Origin: Methanoregulaceae archaeon
GTDB taxonomy: Archaea; Halobacteriota; Methanomicrobia; Methanomicrobiales; Methanospirillaceae
Reading direction: 5' to 3'
Assembly (NCBI GenBank): GCA_028679275.1
Contig: JAJRBV010000094.1
Coordinates: 1-16,259 of the forward strand
Length of the DNA stretch: 16,259 nt
Position 1 is the stretch's first letter, and every line of letters begins with the position of its first letter. Shown one piece after another: positions 6,394 to 14,083 of this stretch. A program made the position numbers and the translations under genes. The notes under the pieces are model-generated. The model made no database searches, was not told the DNA's origin, and saw nothing but the letters and a program-made list of their open reading frames with translations.

Positions 6394-6406
6394 CGAAATA
6401 TATAAA
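6394..6406 (+). promoter_or_regulatory. rps19e: BRE/TATA promoter of the rps19e superoperon
   Basis: CGAAATATATAAA is the best promoter in the window: a purine-rich BRE (CGAAA) directly followed by TATATAAA. The expected transcription start is near 6430, giving an mRNA leader of about 40 nt. The ribosome-binding site GAGGT at 6456-6460 sits 7 nt before the rps19e ATG. No comparably good TATA box is evident at the later junctions, so this promoter may drive all 17 downstream genes. Confidence 0.8.
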
Positions 6407-6467
6407 AGTATTATGAACCAATATGTAAAGACTGTTATATCAATTCGGTGACAGTGAGGTTTCCAGG

Positions 6468-6899
6468 ATGACAACGGTATACGATGTCCCGGCTGATCGA
6501 TTCATTCGTTCCCTCGCGGAGGAACTAAAGAAAAAGCCGGAGATCACCCCCCCTGATTGGTCGCTTTTTGCGAAGACCGGGGTACACAAGGAGATGCCCC
6601 CGGAGAACCCCGAATGGTGGTTTGTCCGGGTCGCATCCATCATGCGCCGGGTCTATATTGACGGGCCGATCGGCGTTGAGAGGATGAGGACGTTTTATGG
6701 CGGCGGTAAGGATCGCGGTTCCCGTCCGACCCAGTTCCGGAAGGGAAGCGGGTCGATCCTCAGAAAATCGCTCCAGCAGCTCGAGGCTGCAGGATTCATT
6801 GTCCATGACAAGACAGGACGGAGGGTCTCGCCCCAGGGGATGTCTTTTATGGACAATCTTGCCCGGAGCCTGGTAAAACAGGCAGAAACGACTGCCTGA
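6468..6899 (+). CDS. rps19e: 30S ribosomal protein S19e
   Basis: This is a small-subunit ribosomal protein found only in Archaea and eukaryotes; in eukaryotes it is needed for late 18S rRNA maturation. The 143-residue protein shows the family start TTVYDVPADRFI, the PPDWSLFAKTGVHKEMPPENPEWWFVRVASIMRRVY block, GVERMRTFYGGGKDRGSRPTQF, and the C-terminal winged-helix part with GSGSILRKSLQQLEAAGFI and GRRVSPQG. GAGGT at 6456-6460 supports the ATG at 6468. It is the first gene of the long operon. A 16-nt gap separates it from PDCD5. Confidence 0.97.
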   Translation: MTTVYDVPADRFIRSLAEELKKKPEITPPDWSLFAKTGVHKEMPPENPEWWFVRVASIMRRVYIDGPIGVERMRTFYGGGKDRGSRPTQFRKGSGSILRKSLQQLEAAGFIVHDKTGRRVSPQGMSFMDNLARSLVKQAETTA

Positions 6900-6915
6900 A
6901 CCCGGAGGGGCTGAG

Positions 6916-7257
6916 ATGGGAGACGACGAGCTTGCTGAAATCCGGCGAAAAAGGATGGCCCAGATGCAGCAGCAGGCAGTAGACCAGCAGATGATGCAGG
7001 AGGAGATGGAGCGGCAGAAACAGGCGGATGCCCAGCTGCACATGATCCTCCTGCAGATTCTTGAACCTGAAGCCCGGGAGCGGCTCAATGCCATCAGGCT
7101 GACCCGGCCGGACTTTGCCCGGGCAATCGAGCAGCAGCTTGTGCAGCTTGCCCAGAGCGGTCGTCTCAAACAGAAGATCACTGATGCGCAGTTGAAAGCC
7201 CTGCTGCAGCAGATCCAGCCAGCCAGGAAGGAATTTAATATCAGAAGGAAAGGATGA
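6916..7257 (+). CDS. PDCD5/TFAR19-family DNA-binding protein
   Basis: This is the archaeal homologue of human programmed cell death protein 5, a small basic three-helix-bundle protein reported to bind DNA. Human PDCD5 also acts on the chaperonin TRiC, a link that may matter here because prefoldin alpha is in the same operon (inference). It has 113 residues. The long N-terminal Gln/Met-rich helix (ELAEIRRKRMAQMQQQAVDQ region, about 5-45) leads to the conserved core ILEPEARERLNAIRLTRPDFARAIEQQLVQLAQSG, and the protein ends FNIRRKG. GGAGG at 6904-6908 fixes the start. Its stop overlaps the next start (ATGA). Its role in archaea is not settled. Confidence 0.95.
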   Translation: MGDDELAEIRRKRMAQMQQQAVDQQMMQEEMERQKQADAQLHMILLQILEPEARERLNAIRLTRPDFARAIEQQLVQLAQSGRLKQKITDAQLKALLQQIQPARKEFNIRRKG

Positions 7258-7859
7258 AGGCTGGGGTGCTCTTTTCCGGTGGGAAGGACAGTGCCCTTGC
7301 AGCTCTTCTCCTCTCCCGTGATTATGAAGTCGAGCTGAACACTTTCGTCTTCTCATCAGGAGATGAGACCGGAGGAGTTGAAAACGCAGCCCGGGCAACA
7401 GGTCTCCCGTGGAAGCGAAGGATCTTTAAAGAAGGTTTTCTGGAAGAGGTCGTTGAAATGGTCATCACGAGCGGGTACCCGAACAGGGCGATTCAGGAAA
7501 TTCACCGCAGGGCGATTGAAATGCTGTGCCACGACTATCCGATCGTGGCGGATGGTACACGCATGGATGACCGTGTTCCGATGCTTACCCGGGATGAGGC
7601 GCAGAGTGTCCAGGACAGGACCGGGTGCTCTTACCTGAGGCCTCTTCTCGGGTTTGGGAGAAAAGAAGTGGACCGGCTTGTTCGCCGCCACTTCATCATT
7701 GCCAGCGGGCAGACAGGAGAGATCGCAAACGGTGACTACGAACGCGCGATCCGGAACGGGATCGCAATACGGGGTCTGGATCCACGGACTTTTTTTCCGC
7801 CGGATCACCAGCAGTCACTTGTTCTCTCGCGGGCTGAACCGGGTACAGAGGTGAACTAA
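7254..7859 (+). CDS. COG2117-type PP-loop ATP pyrophosphatase-like protein
   Basis: This 201-residue protein of the N-type ATP pyrophosphatase (PP-loop) fold has the intact nucleotide motif SGGKDS at 8-13. Enzymes of this fold adenylate a substrate before thiolation, amidation or a related step. Archaeal COG2117 members are annotated by analogy as tRNA-modifying (thiouridylase-like) or asparagine-synthase/QueC-like. Other conserved-looking segments are [22 protein letters not shown] (about 97-118), [13 protein letters not shown] and a C-terminal [15 protein letters not shown]. No CxxC or persulfide-type cysteine pair is seen, so classical sulfur transfer is not supported. It is coupled to PDCD5 (4-nt overlap) and followed 2 nt later by rpl39e. 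That position suggests a tRNA or ribosome modification role, which is inference. Confidence 0.82.
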   Translation: MKAGVLFSGGKDSALAALLLSRDYEVELNTFVFSSGDETGGVENAARATGLPWKRRIFKEGFLEEVVEMVITSGYPNRAIQEIHRRAIEMLCHDYPIVADGTRMDDRVPMLTRDEAQSVQDRTGCSYLRPLLGFGRKEVDRLVRRHFIIASGQTGEIANGDYERAIRNGIAIRGLDPRTFFPPDHQQSLVLSRAEPGTEVN

Positions 7860-7861
7860 TC

Positions 7862-8014
7862 ATGAGTAAATCAACAAAAGGTTTCAAGATGAGACTCGCA
7901 AAGGCATGCGAACAGAACAGGCGGGTTCCCCAATGGGTGATGCTCCGCACGAAGCGTGCAGTGGTCGCCCACCCGCGGCGCCGGAACTGGAGACGAAGCG
8001 CCCTGAAGGTGTAG
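7862..8014 (+). CDS. rpl39e: 50S ribosomal protein L39e
   Basis: This is a 50-residue highly basic protein that lines the peptide exit tunnel of archaeal and eukaryotic ribosomes. The translation begins [15 protein letters not shown] and ends [12 protein letters not shown], with the family hallmark [10 protein letters not shown] followed by the Arg-rich [10 protein letters not shown] tail. The length matches the usual 50-51 residues. GAGGTGA at 7848-7854 lies 7 nt before the ATG. It is 2 nt after the PP-loop gene and 4 nt before rpl31e. Confidence 0.97.
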   Translation: MSKSTKGFKMRLAKACEQNRRVPQWVMLRTKRAVVAHPRRRNWRRSALKV

Positions 8015-8018
8015 GAAC

Positions 8019-8282
8019 ATGGCGGAAAAGACACAGGAACAGATTTACATTATCCCTCTCCGCGATGCACGTCGTGCTCCGCGTTGGAAGAGAAGCCACA
8101 CAGCCATAAAGGATATCCGGAAGTACCTGGAGAAGCACCTGAAGAGCACCGATGTGAAACTTGACCGGAGCATCAACGAAAAGATATGGGACAGGGGCGC
8201 AGAGAACCCGCCATCCCGTGTGCGTGTCCGTGCCATGAAATTTGACGACGGGCAGGTCCAGGCTGAACTTGCCGAGGAATGA
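8019..8282 (+). CDS. rpl31e: 50S ribosomal protein L31e
   Basis: This large-subunit protein sits near the tunnel exit on the ribosome surface and occurs only in Archaea and eukaryotes. It has 87 residues with the family pattern [32 protein letters not shown], then [27 protein letters not shown] and a short acidic C-terminus. It follows rpl39e by 4 nt and precedes aIF6 by 1 nt. The pairing rpl39e-rpl31e-aIF6 is a conserved archaeal order. Confidence 0.97.
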   Translation: MAEKTQEQIYIIPLRDARRAPRWKRSHTAIKDIRKYLEKHLKSTDVKLDRSINEKIWDRGAENPPSRVRVRAMKFDDGQVQAELAEE

Positions 8283-8283
8283 T

Positions 8284-8949
8284 ATGGAAAGAACGGTCTC
8301 GTTTGGCGGGGATTCGAATATCGGCGTATTTGTCAGGGTTTTTGATGACATCGCTGTGGTCCCCCCCACTGCACCGGGGGATTTCCGCGAAGTACTTTCG
8401 GATATCCTTGGTGTGGAGATAGTCGAGACCAGCCTTCAGGGAAGTGAGATTGTAGGTTCCCTGCTAGCCGGAAACCGGCACGGGTTCGTGGTGAGCGGCT
8501 TTGCCGGTGAGAGTGAGATCGCCCGGCTTTCTGAATACCGGGAGCTCTGCCTGCTTGAGCATACGATGAATGCCGCCGGGAATATCATTCTTGCCAATGA
8601 TTCCCTGGCCCTCGTGCACCCTGATATGCCTGAAACGATGGCAAAGGAGATTAGCGAGATTTTACGGACACCCGTGCACAGGATCACCCTGGCCGGGATA
8701 AAGACGGTCGGTATGGCAGCGGTCGCATCCAACCGGGGTATCATGGTGCACCCCCGTACATCCCGCCATGAGATGGCCCGGCTCGAGAGCCTGACGGATC
8801 TCCCGATCGGTACCGGGTCGGTAAACATGGGGAGCGGCCTTGTCGGGACAGGGCTTGTTGCAAACTCACGGGGGTATGTTGCGGGGATGGAGACCACCGG
8901 GTTCGAACTGGGAAGAATCGAGGATATATTTGGATTTCTGGAGAGATAA
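8284..8949 (+). CDS. eif6: Translation initiation factor 6 (aIF6)
   Basis: This is the anti-association factor that binds the 50S face and prevents premature joining with 30S; it also serves in 60S/50S maturation. It has 221 residues from the ATG at 8284. The frame is open upstream to a GTG at 8242 inside rpl31e, but the family begins near the MERTVSFGGDSNIGVF motif, and GAGGA at 8274-8278 supports the ATG. Five repeated alpha/beta units of the pentein fold are expected and can be followed through recurring GxxG and N-rich turns (AAGNIILANDSLALVHP, ASNRGIMVHP, GSGLVGTGLVANSRGYVAG). Its stop overlaps the rpl18a ATG by 1 nt. Confidence 0.97.
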   Translation: MERTVSFGGDSNIGVFVRVFDDIAVVPPTAPGDFREVLSDILGVEIVETSLQGSEIVGSLLAGNRHGFVVSGFAGESEIARLSEYRELCLLEHTMNAAGNIILANDSLALVHPDMPETMAKEISEILRTPVHRITLAGIKTVGMAAVASNRGIMVHPRTSRHEMARLESLTDLPIGTGSVNMGSGLVGTGLVANSRGYVAGMETTGFELGRIEDIFGFLER

Positions 8950-9143
8950 TGATGGAAAACATGAAATTTGAGGTGAAGGGCACTTTCATGATCGGGGATG
9001 AATGGCACCCCTACAGCAAGGTGATTGAAGCGCCCAATGCAGTACAGGCAAAAGAGCGCACCTTCGCGGTTATCGGGAGCAAGCACCACCTGAAACGAAG
9101 GTATATCACCGTTAGTGCCGTTGATCCTGTGAATGGTGAATAA
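8949..9143 (+). CDS. rpl18a: 50S ribosomal protein L18Ae (LX)
   Basis: This is a small archaeal large-subunit protein homologous to part of eukaryotic eL20. The 64-residue protein shows the typical MKFEVKGTF start region, then W(H)PYSKVIEAPNAVQAKERTFAVIGSKHHLKRRYITV. Two consecutive ATGs (8949, 8952) and a third at 8961 are possible starts. The first gives TAATG coupling to aIF6. It overlaps pfdA by 11 nt. Confidence 0.95.
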   Translation: MMENMKFEVKGTFMIGDEWHPYSKVIEAPNAVQAKERTFAVIGSKHHLKRRYITVSAVDPVNGE

Positions 9144-9609
9144 CGTGGACCGCGTGGACCCACGGGAGATCCAGTCCCTGCAGATGTACCTGAACGAATA
9201 CCGGCAGCAGGCTGAGATCTTTACCCAGCAGCTCTCACTTCTCGAAGAAGGCAGGATGGAAGCGATTGCCGCTATTGATGCACTTGAAGGTGCCGCAGCA
9301 GCGCCCGGGAGCGTTGTACTGCTCCAGATTGGGGGAGGGGTGAGTGTCCGTGCCCGCATTCTTGACCCGGACCGTGTTCTCCTCAACATCGGAGCAGAGG
9401 TAATTGTTGAGAAATCAAATGCGGCTGCGCAGGACTATTTAAAGGACCGTATCACCGAGATGGAGGCCTCTGCAAAGAAGGTTGCCGAAACGCTCGACCG
9501 GCTCCGGGGGCAGATGAATGAGATCGCCCGGAGAATTGAGATCGGCTACCAGCAGGCACAGATGGCGCAGATGCAGCCGGGACCTGTTATGAGAGCAGGG
9601 GAAGAGTGA
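9133..9609 (+). CDS. pfdA: Prefoldin subunit alpha
   Basis: This is the alpha subunit of the hexameric (alpha2 beta4) chaperone that captures unfolded or nascent chains and passes them to the thermosome. It has 158 residues: an N-terminal coiled-coil helix (about 8-45, EIQSLQMYLNEYRQQAEIFTQQ), two beta-hairpins forming the assembly barrel (SVVLLQIGGGVSVRARI, VLLNIGAEVIVEKS), and a C-terminal coiled-coil helix (about 98-145). The tail is Met/Gln-rich and disordered-looking. The ATG at 9133 lies inside rpl18a; GTG at 9145 is an alternative. The beta subunit gene is not in the window. Confidence 0.95.
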   Translation: MVNNVDRVDPREIQSLQMYLNEYRQQAEIFTQQLSLLEEGRMEAIAAIDALEGAAAAPGSVVLLQIGGGVSVRARILDPDRVLLNIGAEVIVEKSNAAAQDYLKDRITEMEASAKKVAETLDRLRGQMNEIARRIEIGYQQAQMAQMQPGPVMRAGEE

Positions 9610-9627
9610 CTGGGGAGTATTATCGGT

Positions 9628-10644
9628 ATGTTTGAAGGGCTCCGTGCGAAGCTCCACAGGATACAGGAAGGGCTTTCCCAGAGCATCGAGTCTGCATCCG
9701 ATAAAGAGAGCGTCCCTCCTGCAGAACATCAGGCTGAAAAGGAGAAGGGCGTCACAATCATCGGAAAAGTCAAAGTCCTCATCACCGACCGTGAATTCCT
9801 GATTAATGAGAAGGATATCAGAGAGCCGCTCTCTGAGCTCGAGATGGTCCTTCTTGAAAATGATGTCGCGCTCCCTGTCACCGAGGAGATTATCAGCCAT
9901 ATCAGGAAAGACCTTACGGGCAGCCGCAGGAAAATCGGTGAGCCGGTCGATGCCATCGTGGCAGCCGCGCTCCGGGATGCACTGCTTGATGTCCTCGGTG
10001 AAGGTTTCGATCTCGTCTCCTACATCAAATCCCATGACCGGCCCGTCAAGATACTTTTTACCGGTGTGAACGGCACGGGAAAGACAACGACGGTTGCCAA
10101 GGTCGGCTCCTACCTGAAGAAGAACGGATTTTCGGTCGTCATTGGGGCGGGGGATACCTTTCGCGCCGGAGCACTGGAACAGATAGATGTCCATGCGAAA
10201 CGCCTTGGCATAAAAATCATCCAGCACCAGGCCGGGGGTGACCCTTCAGCAGTTCTCTATGACACCGTCCAGTATGCAGAGGCGCACCATATTGATGCAG
10301 TGCTTGCGGATACCGCCGGGAGGTTTCATAACCGGGTGAACCTCATGAACCAGCTTGACAAGATACGGAGGGTCATGAAACCCGATCTCATCGTGTATGT
10401 CGATGAAGCGGTTGCAGGGAACGATGCAGTGGTGCGGGCGCACGAGTTCGAGAAAGCGGTCGGTGCAGATGCCGTGGTCCTCACGAAAGCAGACATGGAC
10501 CCGAAAGGCGGGGCCGCGATATCGATTGCACACACCATTGGAAAACCCCTGATGTTCCTCGGCACAGGGCAGGGATATGATGACCTGACACCCTTTTCAC
10601 CTGACCAGGTGGTCGGGGATCTGCTCTCCGAGGAGGCCCAATGA
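9628..10644 (+). CDS. ftsY: Signal recognition particle receptor FtsY
   Basis: This is the membrane-associated SRP receptor GTPase; it pairs with SRP54 to deliver ribosome-nascent chain complexes to the Sec translocon. It has 338 residues. A short variable N-terminal region (1-45) is followed by the helical N domain (about 48-135) and the G domain with [10 protein letters not shown] (146-155), [10 protein letters not shown] (176-185), DTAGR (228-232), TKAD (286-289) and the closing GTGQGYDDL (312-320). All GTPase motifs are intact. GGGGAG at 9612-9617 precedes the ATG. The gene is joined to srp54 by an ATGA overlap, so receptor and particle GTPase are co-translated from one message. Confidence 0.97.
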   Translation: MFEGLRAKLHRIQEGLSQSIESASDKESVPPAEHQAEKEKGVTIIGKVKVLITDREFLINEKDIREPLSELEMVLLENDVALPVTEEIISHIRKDLTGSRRKIGEPVDAIVAAALRDALLDVLGEGFDLVSYIKSHDRPVKILFTGVNGTGKTTTVAKVGSYLKKNGFSVVIGAGDTFRAGALEQIDVHAKRLGIKIIQHQAGGDPSAVLYDTVQYAEAHHIDAVLADTAGRFHNRVNLMNQLDKIRRVMKPDLIVYVDEAVAGNDAVVRAHEFEKAVGADAVVLTKADMDPKGGAAISIAHTIGKPLMFLGTGQGYDDLTPFSPDQVVGDLLSEEAQ

Positions 10645-11960
10645 TCGACCGTCTCGGCACTTCGCTCAAGGATGCACTGAAGAAGCTGGCGGGAAAGACC
10701 GTTATTGACCGGGCTGCCGTTGAGGAGCTCATAAAGGATCTCCAGCGTGCACTCCTGCAGGCAGATGTCAATGTGAAGCTCGTGATGCAGCTCTCGCAGG
10801 CGATCAAGAACCGGTCGCTTGAGGAAGAACCGCCGAAGGGAATGTCAGTCCGGGAGCACGTTCTCCGGATCGTTTACCAGGAACTGGTGAAACTCGTCGG
10901 TGCTTCAGGAGAAGTGAAGCTTGAGCCGCAGAGGATCCTGATGGCCGGGCTCCAGGGGAGCGGTAAGACTACCACCACGGCAAAACTTGCACGGTACTTC
11001 CAGAGGAAGGGCCTGAAGACGGCTGTCATCTGTGCGGATACGTTCAGACCCGGAGCCTATGACCAGCTCAGCACCCTGTGTGCAAAGATAAACATCCCCT
11101 GTTACGGAAATCCGGGGGAGAAGGATGCCCGTCTTATCGTGAAAGAGGGGCTGGGGACGCTCGGGAATGCGGAAGTAGTCATCGTTGATACCCAGGGAAG
11201 GCACGCTCTTGAGGAAGATCTCATCCAGGAGATCATTGACCTTAATGTCCTCACGAAAGCAACCCACCGGTGGCTCGTGATCGATGCCGCTCTCGGGCAG
11301 CAGGCACGGGATCAGGCGAAACGGTTCCATGATGCCATCAGCATTGACGGGGTCATCATCACCAAGATGGATGGTACCGCAAAGGGGGGTGGGGCCCTTT
11401 CTGCCGTCACGGAGACACAGTCCGGGATTGTCTTCATCGGGAGTGGCGAGACAATCGAGGATCTGGAGCGGTTTGAACCCGACAGCTTCATCTCCCGGCT
11501 GCTTGGTATGGGGGATCTCAAGGCTCTTGTGGAGCGGGCCCAGGAGACCGTTACCGAGGGAGAGATCGATGTCAATGCCATGATGCGGGGCAAGTTCACC
11601 CTCCGGGACATGTATAAGCAGCTTGAAGCCCTGAACAAGATGGGCCCTCTGAAGCAGATCATGAGCATGATTCCGCTTGGAAATGTCGAGGTGCCCGGGG
11701 AGGTATACGATGTCACCAGTGCCAAAATGGCCCGGTACCGGTACATCATGGACTCGATGACCGGAACCGAGCTTGATGATCCATCGGTCCTCTCCAGCTC
11801 CCGGATCCAGCGGATTGCATCAGGATCGGGGTCGTCTCCCGAAGAGGTCCGCGAACTCATCAAGTATTACAAGAACATGAAACGGGCTCTCAAGGGCGTG
11901 CGGGGAGCCGGTGGAAAGTTCAACATGCAGCGGATGATGAAGCGTTTCGGTGGGATGTAG
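10641..11960 (+). CDS. srp54: Signal recognition particle protein SRP54
   Basis: This GTPase of the SRP binds 7S RNA and signal sequences and docks to FtsY. It has 439 residues: N domain (about 1-88), G domain with [14 protein letters not shown] (103-116), [11 protein letters not shown] (133-143), TKMD (241-244) and [16 protein letters not shown] (about 265-280), then the Met-rich M domain (about 305-439) with [15 protein letters not shown] and a [16 protein letters not shown] tail. An oddity is that the G3 motif reads DTQGR (183-187, codon CAG at 11193) where the family normally has DTAGR, which FtsY here retains. The rest of the protein is intact, so I regard it as functional. The ATG overlaps the ftsY stop. 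Confidence 0.97.
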   Translation: MIDRLGTSLKDALKKLAGKTVIDRAAVEELIKDLQRALLQADVNVKLVMQLSQAIKNRSLEEEPPKGMSVREHVLRIVYQELVKLVGASGEVKLEPQRILMAGLQGSGKTTTTAKLARYFQRKGLKTAVICADTFRPGAYDQLSTLCAKINIPCYGNPGEKDARLIVKEGLGTLGNAEVVIVDTQGRHALEEDLIQEIIDLNVLTKATHRWLVIDAALGQQARDQAKRFHDAISIDGVIITKMDGTAKGGGALSAVTETQSGIVFIGSGETIEDLERFEPDSFISRLLGMGDLKALVERAQETVTEGEIDVNAMMRGKFTLRDMYKQLEALNKMGPLKQIMSMIPLGNVEVPGEVYDVTSAKMARYRYIMDSMTGTELDDPSVLSSSRIQRIASGSGSSPEEVRELIKYYKNMKRALKGVRGAGGKFNMQRMMKRFGGM

Positions 11961-11964
11961 CCGG

Positions 11965-12546
11965 ATGATACGGTTTGCCGTGCTCGGTCACCTTGCGCAT
12001 ACTGCCGATGATTTCTCCCTGAATGATATGCCGGGTGGTGCCGGGAGGCTGGATGTCCTCTGCCGGTGCGTAACCACCTCTCTTTTCCTTTCACACGGCA
12101 TGAGACGCGATGTTGAGGTCTACCTTGTCCTGCTCGGACCACCGGACCCGCCAAGGACAATTCTCTTCTCGGGAGAGAACGTGCGGTACCTCAGCCCGGA
12201 TGAGCGGAGTGCGGGTTCACTGATCAAAAAGGCTCTTGATATCCACGCAGGTGATGAATTCCGGCAATCCACTCCCGGGGTTTATGTCCGGAAGGGGGGA
12301 TTGGAGGACCTGCTTTCAGGACACCGGTTTGTGCTGCTTGACGAATCGGGAACCGATGTGCGTACCGTCTCATCACTTCCCGAAAACTACCTTTTAAGCG
12401 ACCATATGAACCTGACAGAAGGGGAGATCATGCAGACAGGAGACCTGCCGGTATTTTCCGTTGGCCCGAGAGCACTGCATGCCGATCACACTATCACTGT
12501 GCTCCAAAACGAGCTGGACAGGAGGGCTGCAGGATGGACCTCGTAG
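11965..12546 (+). CDS. trmY: tRNA (pseudouridine-54 N1)-methyltransferase
   Basis: TrmY is a SPOUT-fold, SAM-dependent enzyme that methylates N1 of pseudouridine-54 in archaeal tRNA, giving m1-psi54 in place of bacterial T54. It has 193 residues from the ATG at 11965. Family segments are DDFSLNDMPGGAGRLDVLCRCV (about 15-36), the strand VEVYLVLLGPPDPPRTILF, LDESG (125-129) and the knot region LTEGEIMQTGDLPVFSVGPRALHADHTI (about 150-177). The HxxH is present. From memory many homologues have Cys after it where this one has Thr176. It starts 4 nt after srp54 and its end overlaps pus10 by 13 nt. Confidence 0.95.
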   Translation: MIRFAVLGHLAHTADDFSLNDMPGGAGRLDVLCRCVTTSLFLSHGMRRDVEVYLVLLGPPDPPRTILFSGENVRYLSPDERSAGSLIKKALDIHAGDEFRQSTPGVYVRKGGLEDLLSGHRFVLLDESGTDVRTVSSLPENYLLSDHMNLTEGEIMQTGDLPVFSVGPRALHADHTITVLQNELDRRAAGWTS

Positions 12547-13763
12547 GGATGACCGGGGACATACTTGCTTACGGGGAGATCTGCGACCACTGCCTTGGAA
12601 GGATGGTGGGAAAGCGTTCCTTCGGACTCTCGAACGACCAGAGGGGGTATGCCCTCAGGGTGAGCCATGCCCTCTCCCTTAACGAGCCGTTCCTCCCGCA
12701 CACGGGAACCTGCTGGATCTGCCAGGATGTCTTTCTCCAGGTCCGGGAATGGGCAGAAAAAGTAAAAACAGCTCTTGAAGGGATCGAATGTGCGACGTTC
12801 CTTATCGGGACCCGTATACCCCCCCTCATGGCGGAAAGTGAGGAGATGGTCTGGAGCGATCTCTCCCTCCCGTCACCTGAACCCCTCAAATCCGAGATGA
12901 ACCGCGAGGTTGGAAAGACCGTTGCCCTGCTGACAGGAAAAGAAGCGGATCTTACGAATCCTGATGTTCTGGCCATCCTTGACCTTTCATCGGGCGAGGT
13001 CAGCGTCCAGGTGAACCCTGTCTTTTTTTATGGCAGGTACAGGAAACTTGAACGGGGAATACCTCAGACACACTGGGACTGCCGGGTATGCAGGGGGGCT
13101 GGCTGTGAACGATGCAGTTTTACAGGGAAAATGTACCAGGATTCGGTCGAGGAGCTGATAGGAAGGCCCGCGATGGAACTGTTCTCTGCGGGGGGAGCGG
13201 TGCTGCACGGCGCCGGGCGGGAGGACATCGATGCTCTGATGATCGGTTCGGGCCGTCCCTTTGTGATGGAGATAGTCGGACCATTACGGAGGAGAGTTGA
13301 TCTGCAGGCACTCCAGGAAACGATCAACCGCTCGGCTGCCGGCAGGGTTGAGGTCTCGCTTGAGCGCTGGACCCGGCGTGGCGAGGTGGAAACCATTAAA
13401 TCGGACAAAGGGCATAAAAGATACAGGATCCTGGTCGAGATACAGGACCCGTTGTCCTTACCTGAGCTTCAGTCTGCCTTAGAAGCCCTTAAAGGAGTGA
13501 CAATATACCAGCGCACCCCGCAGCGGGTCGCTCACCGAAGGGCTGACAAGATCCGTGAACGGCATGCCACGGAGATAACATACCTTGGAAATGAACCGGA
13601 CGGGTATGTCATCGAGGTGACCGGTGAAGCCGGTCTCTATATCAAGGAGCTCATTTCCGGGGACAACGGCAGAACCCGGCCAAGTCTTGCCGAGATCCTT
13701 GGCAGACCTGCAAGGGTCTCAAGACTCGATGTGGTGCAGGTAGAACGCACCAGGGAGGAGTGA
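12534..13763 (+). CDS. pus10: tRNA pseudouridine synthase Pus10
   Basis: Pus10 isomerises uridine to pseudouridine at tRNA positions 54 and 55 in archaea. It has 409 residues. The N-terminal accessory part carries a zinc site (C17, C20 in CDHC and C60, C63 in CWIC) and a THUMP-like region (about 65-165). The catalytic domain begins around 165 with NPVFFYGRYRKLERGIPQT, an inserted CRVCRGAGCERCSFTGK (C183, C186, C191, C194; possible second zinc knuckle), YQDSVEELIG, then HGAGREDIDALMIGSGRPFVME, where D231 matches the catalytic Asp. RTPQRVAHRRADKIRER and the GLYIKELISGDNGRTRPSLAEIL end segment complete the family pattern. It starts inside trmY. Confidence 0.96.
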   Translation: MDLVGMTGDILAYGEICDHCLGRMVGKRSFGLSNDQRGYALRVSHALSLNEPFLPHTGTCWICQDVFLQVREWAEKVKTALEGIECATFLIGTRIPPLMAESEEMVWSDLSLPSPEPLKSEMNREVGKTVALLTGKEADLTNPDVLAILDLSSGEVSVQVNPVFFYGRYRKLERGIPQTHWDCRVCRGAGCERCSFTGKMYQDSVEELIGRPAMELFSAGGAVLHGAGREDIDALMIGSGRPFVMEIVGPLRRRVDLQALQETINRSAAGRVEVSLERWTRRGEVETIKSDKGHKRYRILVEIQDPLSLPELQSALEALKGVTIYQRTPQRVAHRRADKIRERHATEITYLGNEPDGYVIEVTGEAGLYIKELISGDNGRTRPSLAEILGRPARVSRLDVVQVERTREE

Positions 13764-13769
13764 GAAATC

Positions 13770-14060
13770 ATGGCACATCATAACGGACCGAGAAAGAAAA
13801 CGCGATACAAGTTCAAGAAAGAGATCAGACGGCGCGGTATTCTGCCCGTAACCTCGCTCATCCAGAAGTTTGAGCCCGGGCAGAAGGTGCATGTGGTCTG
13901 CGAGCCGAGCATCCAGAAGGGAATGCCGCACCGCAGGTTCCATGGAAAGACCGGGACGGTTGTCGGCCAGCGCGGGCGTGCCTGGCTGCTTGCCGTGAGG
14001 GATGGCGACAAGGATAAGATCGTTATCGCCAGACCGCAACATCTAAAAGCACAAAAGTAA
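13770..14060 (+). CDS. rpl21e: 50S ribosomal protein L21e
   Basis: This archaeal/eukaryotic large-subunit protein has an SH3-like barrel core. It has 96 residues and is very basic at the N-terminus (NGPRKKTRYKFKKEIRRRG). It then shows the family signature FEPGQKVHVVCEPSIQKGMPHRRFHGKTGTVVGQRGRA and ends in VIARPQHLKAQK. A GGGAGGAG ribosome-binding site at 13753-13760 overlaps the pus10 end, and the gene follows by 6 nt. L21e with Rpo4, DUF655 and RsmA is a common archaeal gene string. Confidence 0.97.
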   Translation: MAHHNGPRKKTRYKFKKEIRRRGILPVTSLIQKFEPGQKVHVVCEPSIQKGMPHRRFHGKTGTVVGQRGRAWLLAVRDGDKDKIVIARPQHLKAQK

Positions 14061-14083
14061 ATCTCTGGAGTCAGGAGACTGGC

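Noticed and set aside
6432..6445. Second TATA-like block (GTTATATC) before rps19e
   Set aside because: Only about 30 nt before the ATG and overlapping the ribosome-binding-site region at the expected start; the 6394-6406 element with its BRE is far better.
8242..8283. Upstream in-frame GTG extension of aIF6
   Set aside because: The extra 14 residues lie inside rpl31e, and the family's conserved start is at MERTVSFGG with a suitable ribosome-binding site.
8436..9389. 317-codon minus-strand reading frame
   Set aside because: Antisense to aIF6, rpl18a and pfdA, all confidently identified; Ser/Arg/Pro-rich shadow composition.
9439..10227. 262-codon minus-strand reading frame
   Set aside because: Antisense to pfdA and ftsY; no family resemblance and no promoter.
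11950..11964. Upstream in-frame GTG extension of trmY
   Set aside because: It would overlap srp54, and TrmY proteins begin at the MIRFAVLGH-type strand, matching the ATG at 11965.
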